A DNA stretch of 64,000 nt from Nocardioides jiangsuensis. Its GTDB lineage: Bacteria; Actinomycetota; Actinomycetes; Propionibacteriales; Nocardioidaceae. Under the pieces are notes generated by a model, which was given only the letters and a program-made list of their open reading frames with translations, had not been told where the DNA came from and searched no databases. Below are positions 10,344 through 21,065 of the stretch, piece after piece. The translations under genes were made by a program, and so were the position numbers. The stretch spans positions 434,001-498,000 of the forward strand of contig NZ_JAIEZQ010000002.1 in the NCBI RefSeq assembly GCF_019679455.1. Direction: 5' to 3'. The stretch's first letter is position 1; the number at the start of each line of letters is the position of its first letter.

Positions 10344-10994
10344 TCAGAGGGCGGGGGGCTTCCGCAGCCGGACCAGGCAGTCGTACGCGGTCCGGGCGGG
10401 CTCGCCCTCGTGCTCGTGGTTGGGGTCGGCCGCCGGTACGACGCTGCGGGTGACCCGCTCCGCGCGCTCGACCTCGAACCGCTCCCCGTCGAGGTCGCCG
10501 AGGACCTCCTCGGCGGTGAACAGCACCGTGGCGTCCTGCGGGCCTCCGGTGCCCTCGGTCAGGTTGCTGCTGTCGTGGGCGACGAGGAAGAACGTGCCGT
10601 CGTCGTCGAGCGCCGAGAACGCCCGTCGTACGGCGGTGCGCCGCTGCTCCGCGGGCAGCTGCAGGTAGGCGAGCACGACCAGGTCGAAACGACGCTCGCC
10701 CGGGTCGTACTCGAGCACGTCGGCGTGCACCCAGTCCACGTGCAGGTCGCGGCCGCGCTCGTGCCGTGCCTGGAGGGTGCGGGCCTTGTCGAGCCCGGCC
10801 ATCGAGAAGTCGACGGCGGCGACGTCCCAGCCCTGCTCGGCGAGCCACAGCGCGTTGCGGCCCTCGCCGGTCGCGACGTCGAGGGCGCGGCCGGGCTTCA
10901 GGCCGGCCAGGTCCTCGGCGACGAACTGGTTCGGGGTCGCGGACCAGACCAGCTCGCTATCGGCGTACCGGCGGTCCCACTCGTGTGCGTCCAT
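10344..10994 (-). CDS. Class I SAM-dependent methyltransferase (TehB-like) in the CstR operon
   Basis: A 216-residue methyltransferase. The SAM-binding motif ALDVATGEGRNALWLAEQGW lies at about residues 38-57, with the acidic residue after strand 2 in VAAVDFS. The N-terminal WDRRYADSELVWSATPN is typical of small TehB/thiopurine-type enzymes that methylate soft nucleophiles such as thiols or tellurite. It starts 9 bases after the stop of the CstR-like repressor and is co-directional with thioredoxin and DUF302, so it probably belongs to the same operon. Methylation of a sulfur compound is a context-based guess. The substrate is not shown by the sequence. Confidence 0.82.
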   Translation of the reverse strand: MDAHEWDRRYADSELVWSATPNQFVAEDLAGLKPGRALDVATGEGRNALWLAEQGWDVAAVDFSMAGLDKARTLQARHERGRDLHVDWVHADVLEYDPGERRFDLVVLAYLQLPAEQRRTAVRRAFSALDDDGTFFLVAHDSSNLTEGTGGPQDATVLFTAEEVLGDLDGERFEVERAERVTRSVVPAADPNHEHEGEPARTAYDCLVRLRKPPAL

Positions 10995-11003
10995 CGGGTC
11001 ACC

Positions 11004-11699
<696 letters not shown>

Positions 11700-11703
<4 letters not shown>

Positions 11704-12074
11704 TGGGCGCTCCCGTTCTCCTGGGCGGCGACGGCGGCGTGGACCTCGGCCATGTCGAGGTCCTTGACCGCGGTGATCACCTGGTCGAGGGCCTGCGGCG
11801 GCAGCGCGCCGGGCTGCGCGAAGACGAGCACGCCCTCGCGGAAGGCCATCAGCGTCGGGATCGAGGTGATGTTCGCCGCGCTCGCCAGCGCCTGCTCGGC
11901 CTCGGTGTCGACCTTGCCGAAGACGATGTCCGGGTTGGCCTCCGACGCCTTCTCGTAGGTGGGGGCGAACTGACGGCACGGGCCGCACCAGGACGCCCAG
12001 AAGTCCACGAACACGATGTCGTTGCTGGCGACGGTCTCTTCGAAGTCCGTCGCGCCGAGTTTGGTGGTGGCCAT
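11700..12074 (-). CDS. Thioredoxin
   Basis: A 124-residue cytoplasmic thioredoxin with the classic active site WASWCGPC (C30 and C33) and the cis-proline loop SIPTLMAF. The ATG at 12074 is preceded by a strong ribosome site GGAGGGAC. Longer in-frame readings would run through the operator upstream. It is the first gene of a leftward operon with DUF302, the CstR-like repressor and a methyltransferase. In persulfide metabolism thioredoxin can release sulfide from protein persulfides and rhodanese intermediates, which suits this locus. Confidence 0.93.
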
Positions 12075-12104
12075 CTGCTGTGTCCCTCCAGTGGGGTTGA
12101 TCGT

Positions 12105-12120
12105 ATACCTGCAGGGGTAT
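12105..12120. promoter_or_regulatory. CsoR/CstR-type operator, thioredoxin side
   Basis: A dyad ATACC-TGCAGG-GGTAT lies 31 bp upstream of the thioredoxin ATG. It resembles the ATACC(C/T)-rich/GGGTAT operators bound by the CsoR/CstR family. A leftward TATACG sequence inside the dyad could serve as the -10 box, so repressor binding would block polymerase. Confidence 0.65.
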
Positions 12121-12236
12121 AACCCGAGCGCACTCCGGATCATTCCGCGCTCGTGGAAGCCGTGCCCCACCGCCGTGGCGGCATGCCCTCGGCGCCTCGG
12201 GAATGTTTCCGGATGATGCTAGCGTTAGGTCGGGTA

Positions 12237-12252
12237 ATACCCCCTGGGGTAT
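12237..12252. promoter_or_regulatory. CsoR/CstR-type operator, rhodanese side
   Basis: The dyad ATACCCC-CT-GGGGTAT has perfect 7-bp arms and lies 21 bp upstream of the first rhodanese ATG. It is a close match to operators of the CsoR/CstR family. Together with the site at 12105 it places both directions of the locus under one repressor. Confidence 0.72.
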
Positions 12253-12273
12253 CTCTGACGAAAGGATGGATGC

Positions 12274-12600
12274 ATGCGCGAGGTCACGCTCGACAGCTTC
12301 GAAGAGGCCCACGCCGGAGGTGCCGCCGTCATCGACGTGCGCGAGCCCGGCGAGTACGTCGCCGGACACGTCCCCGGTGCGCGCCCGGTGCCGATGGGCC
12401 AGCTGCCCAGCCGTCTGGGCGAGCTCGACAAGGACCAGCCCGTCTACGTCATCTGCGCCTCCGGAAACCGGAGTCTCGCGATGACCAGCCTGCTGGTGCA
12501 GGCTGGGTACGACGCATGGTCGGTCGCCGGCGGGACGGGCGGATGGGCACGTTCCGGACGCCCGGTCGTGGAGGGAACCCAGCCGGGAGGCGAGCGCTGA
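12274..12600 (+). CDS. Single-domain rhodanese
   Basis: A 108-residue rhodanese-like sulfurtransferase. The catalytic loop VICASGNRS places the persulfide-forming cysteine at C61. The fold's CH2-like ends are present (VIDVREPGEYVAGHVPGA; AGGTGGWARSG). Such proteins move sulfane sulfur between thiosulfate, polysulfide or glutathione/mycothiol persulfide and acceptor thiols. The ATG has AAAGGA upstream and follows the operator at 12237. The stop lies one base before the CstB-like gene, so the two are co-transcribed. Confidence 0.9.
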   Translation: MREVTLDSFEEAHAGGAAVIDVREPGEYVAGHVPGARPVPMGQLPSRLGELDKDQPVYVICASGNRSLAMTSLLVQAGYDAWSVAGGTGGWARSGRPVVEGTQPGGER

Positions 12601-12601
12601 C

Positions 12602-13987
12602 ATGACCCACCACGAGCTCGAGATCCTCACGATCGAGACCCCGACGCTGGGCGACCGCAGCTACCTCGTGCACGACGGCGAGGTCGCCTTCGTGGTCGAC
12701 CCCCAGCGTGACATCGACCGGGTGCTCGGCCTGGCCGAGTCCGCGGGCGTCCGGATCACCCACGTCTTCGAGACCCACATCCACAACGACTACGTCACCG
12801 GCGGGCTCGCGCTCGCCGAGCGCACCGGGGCCCGGTACCTCGTGAACGCCGAGGACGACGTCTCCTTCGACCGCACGCCGATCAGGGCCGGCGCCGAGCT
12901 GTCCGTCGGCGACGGGATGGTCGTCCGGGCCATCGCGACGCCCGGGCACACGTTCACGCACCTGTCCTACGCGCTCGCGCACGACGGCGAGCCGGTCGGC
13001 GTCTTCACCGGCGGGTCGCTGCTGTTCGGCGCCACCGGCCGTCCCGACCTGCTCGGGCCCGACCGCACCGACGAGCTCGTCCGGCTGCAGTACGCCTCGG
13101 CGCACCGCCTCGCCGACGAGCTCCCCGACTCGGCCGACGTCTTCCCGACCCACGGTTTCGGCAGCTTCTGCTCCGCGAGCCAGTCGGAAGCGACCGCGTC
13201 GACGATCGGGCAGGAACGGAAGAGCAACCCCGTCCTGACCGAGAGCGAGGAGGACTACGTCCGCGAGCTGCTCGCCGGGCTCGACGCCTTCCCGGCCTAC
13301 TACGCGCACATGGGGCCGGCGAACGCCGCCGGGCCGACCGCGCCGGACCTGTCGCCGCCCCACCGCGCCGACGCCGGGGAGCTGCGCCGCCGGATCGAGG
13401 CCGGGGAGTGGGTCGTGGACCTGCGCAACCGGACCGCGTTCGCGGCCGGCCACGCCCCGGGCACCCTCAACTTCGGGATCGACGGGCAGTTCAGCACCTA
13501 TCTCGGCTGGCTCATCGAGTGGGGCACGCCGCTGACCCTGCTCGGGGAGACCGAGGAGCAGGTCGCCGAGGCGCAGCGCGAGCTGGTCCGCATCGGTATC
13601 GACCGCCCGGAGGCGTCGGCGACCGGCTCCCCGCAGGACTGGAGCACCGAGCCGCTGGGCACCTTCCCGGTGGCGACGTTCGCGGAGCTGTCGAAGGTCC
13701 GCCACCACCGCCCGGTGGTGGTCCTCGACGTCCGCCGCAAGCAGGAGTTCGAGGAGGCCCGGATCGAGGGCGCGGTGAACATCCCGATCCACGAGCTGCC
13801 CCGCCGGGTGGCCGAGGTCCCCGAGGGCGAGGTCTGGGTGCACTGTGCCGGGGGCTACCGCGCGTCGGTCGCCGCCTCCTTCCTGGCCGCCGCACGACGG
13901 GAGCTCGTCGCGATCGACGACTCCTTCGACAACGCCGAGTCGGCCGGGCTGCACCTGGTCACCCACGAGACGAAGGGCGAGCGCTGA
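12602..13987 (+). CDS. cstB: CstB-like persulfide dioxygenase/rhodanese fusion
   Basis: A 461-residue three-domain protein. Residues about 1-240 form a metallo-beta-lactamase-fold, ETHE1/glyoxalase-II-like persulfide dioxygenase. The iron ligands appear as H59, H61 and D63 in THIHND and H116 in TPGHT. Residues about 255-350 form a rhodanese-like domain without a catalytic cysteine (TLLGETEEQ where the loop would be). Residues about 360-455 form an active rhodanese with C415 in HCAGGYRAS. This order (dioxygenase, pseudo-rhodanese, rhodanese) is that of CstB, which oxidises low-molecular-weight persulfides and produces thiosulfate. Its stop overlaps the next ATG. Confidence 0.88.
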   Translation: MTHHELEILTIETPTLGDRSYLVHDGEVAFVVDPQRDIDRVLGLAESAGVRITHVFETHIHNDYVTGGLALAERTGARYLVNAEDDVSFDRTPIRAGAELSVGDGMVVRAIATPGHTFTHLSYALAHDGEPVGVFTGGSLLFGATGRPDLLGPDRTDELVRLQYASAHRLADELPDSADVFPTHGFGSFCSASQSEATASTIGQERKSNPVLTESEEDYVRELLAGLDAFPAYYAHMGPANAAGPTAPDLSPPHRADAGELRRRIEAGEWVVDLRNRTAFAAGHAPGTLNFGIDGQFSTYLGWLIEWGTPLTLLGETEEQVAEAQRELVRIGIDRPEASATGSPQDWSTEPLGTFPVATFAELSKVRHHRPVVVLDVRRKQEFEEARIEGAVNIPIHELPRRVAEVPEGEVWVHCAGGYRASVAASFLAAARRELVAIDDSFDNAESAGLHLVTHETKGER

Positions 13988-14349
13988 TGGGACTGCTCGA
14001 CAAGCTGTTCAAGAAGGCCTACCGCGACGTGACCCCGGCCGAGGCGCAGGCAGCCATGGAGCGTGGCGCCGTGCTGGTCGACGTACGCGAGCCGCACGAG
14101 TGGCAGAACGGGCACGCGCCCAAGGCTCGGCACATCCCGCTCGGCGAGCTGTCCGCCCGCGCCGGTGACCTGCCGCGCAACCGCGAGGTCATCCTCGTCT
14201 GCCGCTCGGGTGCACGTTCGGCGCGCGGCGCCGCGATGCTCGCCGGCGGACGCGGCGACGTCGCGAACGTCAAGGGAGGCATGAACGCCTGGGCCTCCGC
14301 TGGCCTGCCGGTGGTGGCCAAGGGTGGCCGCCCCGGGCGCGTCGCCTGA
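13987..14349 (+). CDS. Second single-domain rhodanese
   Basis: A 120-residue rhodanese-like protein with the catalytic loop VCRSGARSA (C72) and the N-terminal motif VDVREPHEWQNGH. The ATG overlaps the CstB-like stop (TGATG) and its own stop overlaps the next ATG in the same way, so translation is tightly coupled. It has a short basic N-terminal extension (LLDKLFKKAYRD) before the domain. It differs clearly from the rhodanese at 12274, so the locus holds three active rhodanese centres with probably different acceptors. Confidence 0.9.
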   Translation: MGLLDKLFKKAYRDVTPAEAQAAMERGAVLVDVREPHEWQNGHAPKARHIPLGELSARAGDLPRNREVILVCRSGARSARGAAMLAGGRGDVANVKGGMNAWASAGLPVVAKGGRPGRVA

Positions 14350-15161
14350 TGCTGTTCGTCGCCGTCGTCGCCGGTGTGCTCATCGGGCTCAGCCTGGGCG
14401 CGCTCGGCGGCGGTGGGTCGATCATCGCCGTCCCGGTCCTGGTCTACCTGCTGGGACAGACCCCGGTCGCCGCGACGACGGGCTCCCTGCTCATCGTCGG
14501 GATCTCGTCGCTGACCGGCGCGTACGCCGCCTGGCGCCAGCAGAACGTGTACGTCGCCCGCGGGCTGGTCTTCGGCCTGGTCGGGGTCGCCGGCGCCGCG
14601 CTCGGCGCCACCTGGTCCGTGGCGGTCGACCCCGACGTGCTGCTGGCGGCGTTCGCCGGGCTGATGCTCGTGGTGGCGGGCGTGATGCTGGCCAAGCAGC
14701 TGCGCGGCCGCTCCGACCCGGACCGACCGGTGGCCCACGTCGACGACCCGATCATCACGGTCAGCCCGACCTTCGCGTGCAACTGCCCGCGGGCGCTGAA
14801 GGTGGTGGTGACCGCGCTCGTCGTGGGCGTGACCACCGGCTTCTTCGGGGTCGGCGGCGGGTTCCTCGTCGTCCCGGCGCTGGTGCTGGCGCTCAGCCTT
14901 CCGATGCCCATCGCGGTCGGCACCTCCCTTCTGGTGATCTCGGTCAACAGCGCCGCCGCGTTCGTCGTGCGGATCTCGCACGGCGTCGCCGTCGACTGGC
15001 TCGTGGTGGGCGCGCTCACCGTCGCGGCGGTCGCCGGGAGCCTCCTCGGCGCCCGGCTCGCGTCCCGCGTGCAGCCGCGGGCACTGAGCCTGGCGTTCAG
15101 CATCCTGCTGCTGGTCGTGGCGGGCTACACCGCCTGGCAGAGCCTGCCGGCCCTCATCTGA
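14349..15161 (+). CDS. TauE/SafE (TSUP) family membrane exporter
   Basis: A 270-residue polytopic membrane protein with about eight hydrophobic segments in two repeated halves. Each half begins with a glycine-rich loop (LGALGGGGSIIAVPVLVYL and TTGFFGVGGGFLVVPALVLA), the hallmark of the TauE/SafE or sulfite-exporter family. The cytoplasmic linker contains CNCPRA, two cysteines that could interact with sulfur species. Downstream of a persulfide dioxygenase it most likely removes sulfite or thiosulfate. The related permease TauE is part of the CstR regulon in staphylococci. It is translationally coupled to the rhodanese. Confidence 0.88.
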   Translation: MLFVAVVAGVLIGLSLGALGGGGSIIAVPVLVYLLGQTPVAATTGSLLIVGISSLTGAYAAWRQQNVYVARGLVFGLVGVAGAALGATWSVAVDPDVLLAAFAGLMLVVAGVMLAKQLRGRSDPDRPVAHVDDPIITVSPTFACNCPRALKVVVTALVVGVTTGFFGVGGGFLVVPALVLALSLPMPIAVGTSLLVISVNSAAAFVVRISHGVAVDWLVVGALTVAAVAGSLLGARLASRVQPRALSLAFSILLLVVAGYTAWQSLPALI

Positions 15162-15200
15162 TCCCCGACCGACCACCTCGAGACGAGAAAGGAGACGACC

Positions 15201-15317
15201 ATGTGCTTCCCGGTGACCTGCCCCCGCTGCAAGAAGACCACGTGGGACGGCTGCGGCATGCACGTCGACGACGTCATGGCCACCGTGCCCGCGGACGCCC
15301 GCTGCACCTGCCACTGA
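15201..15317 (+). CDS. 38-residue Cys-rich protein ending the CstR-type operon
   Basis: A very short coding region with an excellent ribosome site (AAAGGAG) 7 bases before its ATG, lying 39 bases after the TauE gene. The product has six cysteines in 38 residues: C2, C7 and C10 (TCPRC), C18 (DGCGMHVDDV) and C35/C37 (CTCH), plus H21 and H38. It looks like a small zinc ribbon or thiol-rich carrier. Similar tiny proteins occur in actinobacteria, but I know of no assigned function. The operon position suggests a link with sulfane sulfur or metal handling. Confidence 0.72.
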   Translation: MCFPVTCPRCKKTTWDGCGMHVDDVMATVPADARCTCH

Positions 15318-15352
15318 GGCGTCCCCGTCCCGACGGCGGGCCTCGCGCAGAA

Positions 15353-15389
15353 CCGGGGGCCCGAGCAGCACGTCTGCTCGGGCCCCCGG
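15353..15389. terminator. Terminator between the sulfur operon and ppk2
   Basis: A perfect 16-bp stem (CCGGGGGCCCGAGCAG with its complement) around a 5-base loop, between convergent genes. It should stop transcription from both sides. Confidence 0.88.
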
Positions 15390-15418
15390 TGTGCTCTGCG
15401 GGCCCGGGCTCTCGTCGT

Positions 15419-16255
15419 CTACGCGGACGGCAGCGTCGCGCAGTGGTCCGGGACGTACGTCGCGTGCTCGCGCGGGGTGCGCACGTAGCCGGTCGACGGC
15501 GGCCGCGGCGGCAGCGTCAGCGACGGCGGGGGCACCTCGGTGTACGGGATCGTGGAGAGCAGGTGGGCCATCATGTTCAGCCGCGCCCGCTTCTTCGAGT
15601 CGCTCTCCACCACGTACCAGGGCGCCTCGGGGATGTCGGTGTGCACCATCATCTCGTCCTTGGCCCGGGAGTAGTCCTCCCAGCGGGTGATCGACTCGAG
15701 GTCGATCTCGGAGAGCTTCCACTGCCGCATCGGGTCCTTGAGCCGTGCCTTGAACCGGCGCTGCTGCTCCTGGTCGCTGACCGAGAACCAGTACTTGCGC
15801 AGCAGGACGCCGTCCTCCACGAGCAGCCGCTCGAAGAGCGGGCACTGGTGCAGGAAGCGGCGGTACTCCGCGAGGGTGCAGAAGCCCATCACCTTCTCGA
15901 CCCCCGCCCGGTTGTACCAGGAGCGGTCGAACAGCACGATCTCCCCGGCGCTGGGCAGGTGCTCGATGTAGCGCTGGAAGTACCACTGGGTGCGCTCGCG
16001 CTCCGTGGGGGCAGGCAGCGCGGCGATCCGGGCGACGCGCGGGCTCAGGTACTGGGCGATCCGGGTGATCGTGCCGCCCTTGCCGGCCGCGTCGCGCCCC
16101 TCGAAGACCACGACCAGCCGCTGGCCCTCGGCCTTGACCCACTCCTGCATCTTGACCAGCTCGGCCTGCAGCCGGAACAGCTCGGCCTCGTAGACCGCAA
16201 CGTCCAGAGGCGGCTCCTTGTGCGCGCCGCTCGCCGGCTCCGCCACGCTCCCCAT
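15419..16255 (-). CDS. ppk2: Polyphosphate kinase 2
   Basis: A 278-residue PPK2-family kinase that transfers phosphate between polyphosphate and nucleoside diphosphates. The P-loop is FEGRDAAGKGGTI (near residue 52). The lid and substrate motifs include LFDRSWYNRAGVEKVMGF and KYWFSVSDQEQQRRF. One-domain length and motif spacing fit class I PPK2. The C-terminal tail is proline-rich. The ATG lies 6 nt after the leftward hexamer TAGCCT (16262-16267), so the transcript may be leaderless. It is a lone gene between the sulfur operon and cysteine dioxygenase. Confidence 0.92.
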   Translation of the reverse strand: MGSVAEPASGAHKEPPLDVAVYEAELFRLQAELVKMQEWVKAEGQRLVVVFEGRDAAGKGGTITRIAQYLSPRVARIAALPAPTERERTQWYFQRYIEHLPSAGEIVLFDRSWYNRAGVEKVMGFCTLAEYRRFLHQCPLFERLLVEDGVLLRKYWFSVSDQEQQRRFKARLKDPMRQWKLSEIDLESITRWEDYSRAKDEMMVHTDIPEAPWYVVESDSKKRARLNMMAHLLSTIPYTEVPPPSLTLPPRPPSTGYVRTPREHATYVPDHCATLPSA

Positions 16256-16362
16256 TCTCCGAGGCTAGCGCCCGGTGGCCACCGGCGGACCGAACCGGGG
16301 GAAGGGGTGGCGCGGCGAGGGTCGCCGACGCGTCTCGTCCGGCCTGTCCGGCGGCGCGCCGC

Positions 16363-16390
16363 TCGACATGGGCGGGCAGATGGGTATTAT
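16363..16390 (+). promoter_or_regulatory. Candidate promoter of the cysteine dioxygenase gene
   Basis: TCGACA (16363-16368) and TATTAT (16385-16390) are separated by 16 bp and precede a strikingly AT-rich stretch (16385-16422) in otherwise GC-rich DNA. The arrangement resembles a housekeeping sigma promoter about 45 bases upstream of the gene's start. Confidence 0.45.
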
Positions 16391-16435
16391 CACTACTAAA
16401 TCAATAAACTAAGGTTTCTTTGGAAGGGGTCGGTC

Positions 16436-17014
16436 GTGCTGGACGCCGGTCGAGAGGGACCTGAGGGGACGACAGCGTCGGAGCTCGCGGCACTGCGGCC
16501 GCCGATGGTGGACCTCGTCAGCCGGATTCGCGAGGTCGTCGGACGAGGGTTGTCCGACCAGCAGACCGCGGACGCGGTCGGTCGCGAGCTGAGGCCGGTG
16601 CTCGCCGTACCCGACCTGCTGGGAGCCGAGCAGCGGCGAGGCAGCGCCGACGGCTACACGCAGCACCTGCTCCACGTGGAGCCGGGAGGCTCCTTCTCGG
16701 TGGTCGCCCTGGTCTGGCTGCCCGGTCAGGCCACGGCCGTCCACGACCACGTGTCCTGGTGCACGGTGGGCGTGTACCAGGGCTGCGAGTCGGAGGTCAG
16801 GTACCGGATCACCGGCCCGCCCGGGCGTCAACGGGCCGTGGAGACCGGCAGCGGTGTCAGCCCGGCGGGGACCGTCTCGGCGCTCGCGCCTCCGGGCGAC
16901 GTCCACCGGGTGCTCAACTGCGGTACGTCGACGGCGATCTCGCTGCACGTGTACGGCGCGGACGTCGGCGTCCTCGGCAGCAGCATCCGCCGCACTTATC
17001 AGGAGGCCGGCTGA
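16436..17014 (+). CDS. Cysteine dioxygenase (cupin)
   Basis: A 192-residue cupin of the cysteine dioxygenase type I family, which oxidises cysteine to cysteine sulfinate using ferrous iron and O2. The iron ligands appear as H-x-H in VHDHVSWCTVGVYQG and a third His in GDVHRVLN. The first cupin motif also holds the Cys found near the active site. The GTG start has GGAAGGGG upstream. Cysteine sulfinate breakdown releases sulfite, so it fits functionally beside the persulfide and sulfite genes at 10-15 kb, although it is a separate transcription unit. Confidence 0.85.
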   Translation: MLDAGREGPEGTTASELAALRPPMVDLVSRIREVVGRGLSDQQTADAVGRELRPVLAVPDLLGAEQRRGSADGYTQHLLHVEPGGSFSVVALVWLPGQATAVHDHVSWCTVGVYQGCESEVRYRITGPPGRQRAVETGSGVSPAGTVSALAPPGDVHRVLNCGTSTAISLHVYGADVGVLGSSIRRTYQEAG

Positions 17015-17230
17015 AGGGGGCGCGTCCCGGGTCGCTGAACCGGCTGATGGTGCGGAGGTCGAGAGGGAGTCGCGCCACCCGTCGGCACCGGGCCGCAGGT
17101 GGCGCGGACGGCAGGCACGGGTGCTGCGGGGTTGTGTTGTAGTAGGTCGTGCCGGGAGAGCCGTACGGCCTGCTCGGCGCCCGGTTCGGGCATGCCCCTT
17201 CCCGGAGACCTGTGATGGGAGACGAGACTC

Positions 17231-19258
<2,028 letters not shown>

Positions 19259-19268
19259 CCCGGACGTG

Positions 19269-19299
19269 CGAAGGGGAAGGCCATCGGCCTTCCCCTTCG
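19269..19299. terminator. Terminator after the YyaL-type gene
   Basis: A perfect 14-bp stem (CGAAGGGGAAGGCC with its complement) with a 3-base loop, 10 bases after the stop codon. It also faces the convergent hemolysin III gene. Confidence 0.88.
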
Positions 19300-19466
19300 A
19301 GAACGGTGTTCGGTCTGTGGGCTCACGGCCCTTCGGGCTCGTGGCGCGATCGTGAGGGGCTTGTCATCGGTGGGCACCTCCATCTCGATCGAGTGGATTT
19401 GTCCTATGAAGGTAAACCCGCCCCGGGCCGGAAGTCCATACCCCGCGGAGGATGCGCCGCGGCTAT

Positions 19467-20201
19467 CTAGCGCACCGAGTACGTCGCGATCGAGACGCCC
19501 ACGTAGTGGCTGACGAAGGCCGCGATGGTGAGGGTGTGGAAGACCTCGTGGAAGCCGAACCAGGTCGGCGACGGGTTCGGCCGCTTGAGGCCGTAGACCA
19601 GGGCGCCGGCCGTGTAGAGGAGCCCGCCGAGCACCATCAGGGTGAGCACGGTGGCCTCGGCGTTCTCCACGAAGTCGCCGAAGAAGAACACCGCCGCCCA
19701 GCCGAGCGCGATGTAGATCGGCGTGTAGAGCCAGCGCGGAGCGTCGCTCCAGAAGATCCGGAAGAGCACGCCGAGCCCGGCGCCGACCCACACGACGGTG
19801 AGCAGCACCGTGCGGTCGCGACCCTCGAGCAGCAGCAGGGTGAAGGGGGTGTAGCTGCCCGCGATCAGCAGGAAGATGTTGGCGTGGTCGAAGCGGCGCA
19901 GGAACCTCCACGTGCGCGGCGACCAGGTGCCGCGGTGGTAGATGGCGGAGACGGTGAACAGCACCAGCGCCGAGGCGGCGAAGATCGACGAGCCGACCCG
20001 GGTGGCCGCGTTGGGGGAGAGGATGATCAGCACGACGCCGGCGGCCAGGGTCAGGGGTGCGGAGGCGGCGTGCAGCCAGCCGCGCATCCTCGGCTTGACC
20101 TCCTCGAGCACCTCGCGCACGTGGGCGCGCAGGTGCTCGCCGGTCTCGGAGCCGTGCCGCGACGACTCGCCGTCCTGGTGCTGCTGGGCGGGAGAGGTCA
20201 T
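19467..20201 (-). CDS. Hemolysin III / PAQR-family membrane protein
   Basis: A 244-residue protein with a 50-residue charged cytoplasmic N-terminus and seven predicted membrane helices. Family motifs include FTVSAIYHRGTWSP, RRFDHANIFLLIAGSYTPF and FHEVFHTLTIAAF. The Ser, Asp and His residues of PAQR-type metal-dependent hydrolases are present. The physiological role in actinobacteria is unknown. It is divergent from the cis-prenyltransferase gene, the same neighbourhood as Rv1085c-Rv1086 in Mycobacterium tuberculosis. The ATG lies 7 nt after TATTCT, which suggests a leaderless mRNA. Confidence 0.9.
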   Translation of the reverse strand: MTSPAQQHQDGESSRHGSETGEHLRAHVREVLEEVKPRMRGWLHAASAPLTLAAGVVLIILSPNAATRVGSSIFAASALVLFTVSAIYHRGTWSPRTWRFLRRFDHANIFLLIAGSYTPFTLLLLEGRDRTVLLTVVWVGAGLGVLFRIFWSDAPRWLYTPIYIALGWAAVFFFGDFVENAEATVLTLMVLGGLLYTAGALVYGLKRPNPSPTWFGFHEVFHTLTIAAFVSHYVGVSIATYSVR

Positions 20202-20288
20202 GCGGCCCAGAATACCGGCGGACACGGTGCCCCCGGACGGGATCCAATCGGTACAGAGCGGGCCCCCGCACCGGTAGTGTGGTGTGCC

Positions 20289-21065
20289 GTGGCTGACTGG
20301 AAGAGCGGGCTCCGCCGGATCCTCTACCCCGCGTACGAGGCGCGGCTCGCGCGTCGCCTCCCCACGGACCGCCTGCCCAAGCACGTCGGCGTCATGCTCG
20401 ACGGGAACCGGCGCTGGGCCAAGGCCGTCGGCGCCGACGCGGCGCACGGGCACCGGGCGGGCGCGGCGAACATCTCCCCGCTGCTCGAGTGGTGCGAGGA
20501 GGTCGGCGTCGAGGTGGTCACGCTGTGGCTGCTCTCCACCGACAACCTGAACCGCCCCGCGGCCGAGCTGGCCGAGCTGCTCACGATCATCGAGGAGGCG
20601 GTGGACGACCTCGCCTCGGAGGGACGCTGGCGGCTCAACCCGGTCGGCGCCCTCGACCTGCTCCCCGCGGAGACCGCCCGCCGCCTCAAGGAGGCCGCGG
20701 ACCGCACGCGCGACGTGGACGGGATCATCGTCAACGTCGCCGTCGGGTACGGCGGCCGGCGCGAGATCGCGGACGCCGTACGCTCCCTGCTCCAGGAGCA
20801 CGCCTCCAAGGGCACCACGCTCGACGAGCTCGCCGGGATCCTCGACGTGGAGCACATCTCCGAGCACCTCTACACCAAGGGGCAGCCCGACCCGGACCTG
20901 GTGATCCGCACGTCGGGGGAGCAGCGGCTCGGCGGCTTCCTGCTCTGGCAGAGCGCGCACAGCGAGTTCTACTTCTGTGAGGCCTACTGGCCCGACTTCC
21001 GCAAGGTCGACTTCCTCCGCGCGCTGCGCGCCTACGCCGCCAGGGAGCGCCGCTTCGGGGTCTGA
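20289..21065 (+). CDS. uppS: cis-prenyltransferase (isoprenyl/undecaprenyl diphosphate synthase family)
   Basis: A 258-residue enzyme that condenses isopentenyl diphosphate onto an allylic primer in cis configuration. Motifs: HVGVMLDGNRRWAK (catalytic Asp, near residue 37), TLWLLSTDNLNRP, DLVIRTSGEQRLGGFLLWQ and EFYFCEAYWPDF. Length and the divergent hemolysin III neighbour match Rv1086, a short-chain Z-farnesyl diphosphate synthase. The product could therefore be C15 rather than C50-C55, and the gene symbol is a family name. The GTG follows TAGTGT by 8 nt (leaderless type). Confidence 0.9.
   Translation: MADWKSGLRRILYPAYEARLARRLPTDRLPKHVGVMLDGNRRWAKAVGADAAHGHRAGAANISPLLEWCEEVGVEVVTLWLLSTDNLNRPAAELAELLTIIEEAVDDLASEGRWRLNPVGALDLLPAETARRLKEAADRTRDVDGIIVNVAVGYGGRREIADAVRSLLQEHASKGTTLDELAGILDVEHISEHLYTKGQPDPDLVIRTSGEQRLGGFLLWQSAHSEFYFCEAYWPDFRKVDFLRALRAYAARERRFGV

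Noticed and set aside
19320-19466. Short leader peptide on the minus strand after hemolysin III
   Set aside because: An open frame runs through the gap and the terminator, but it has no ribosome site of its own and no recognisable sequence.
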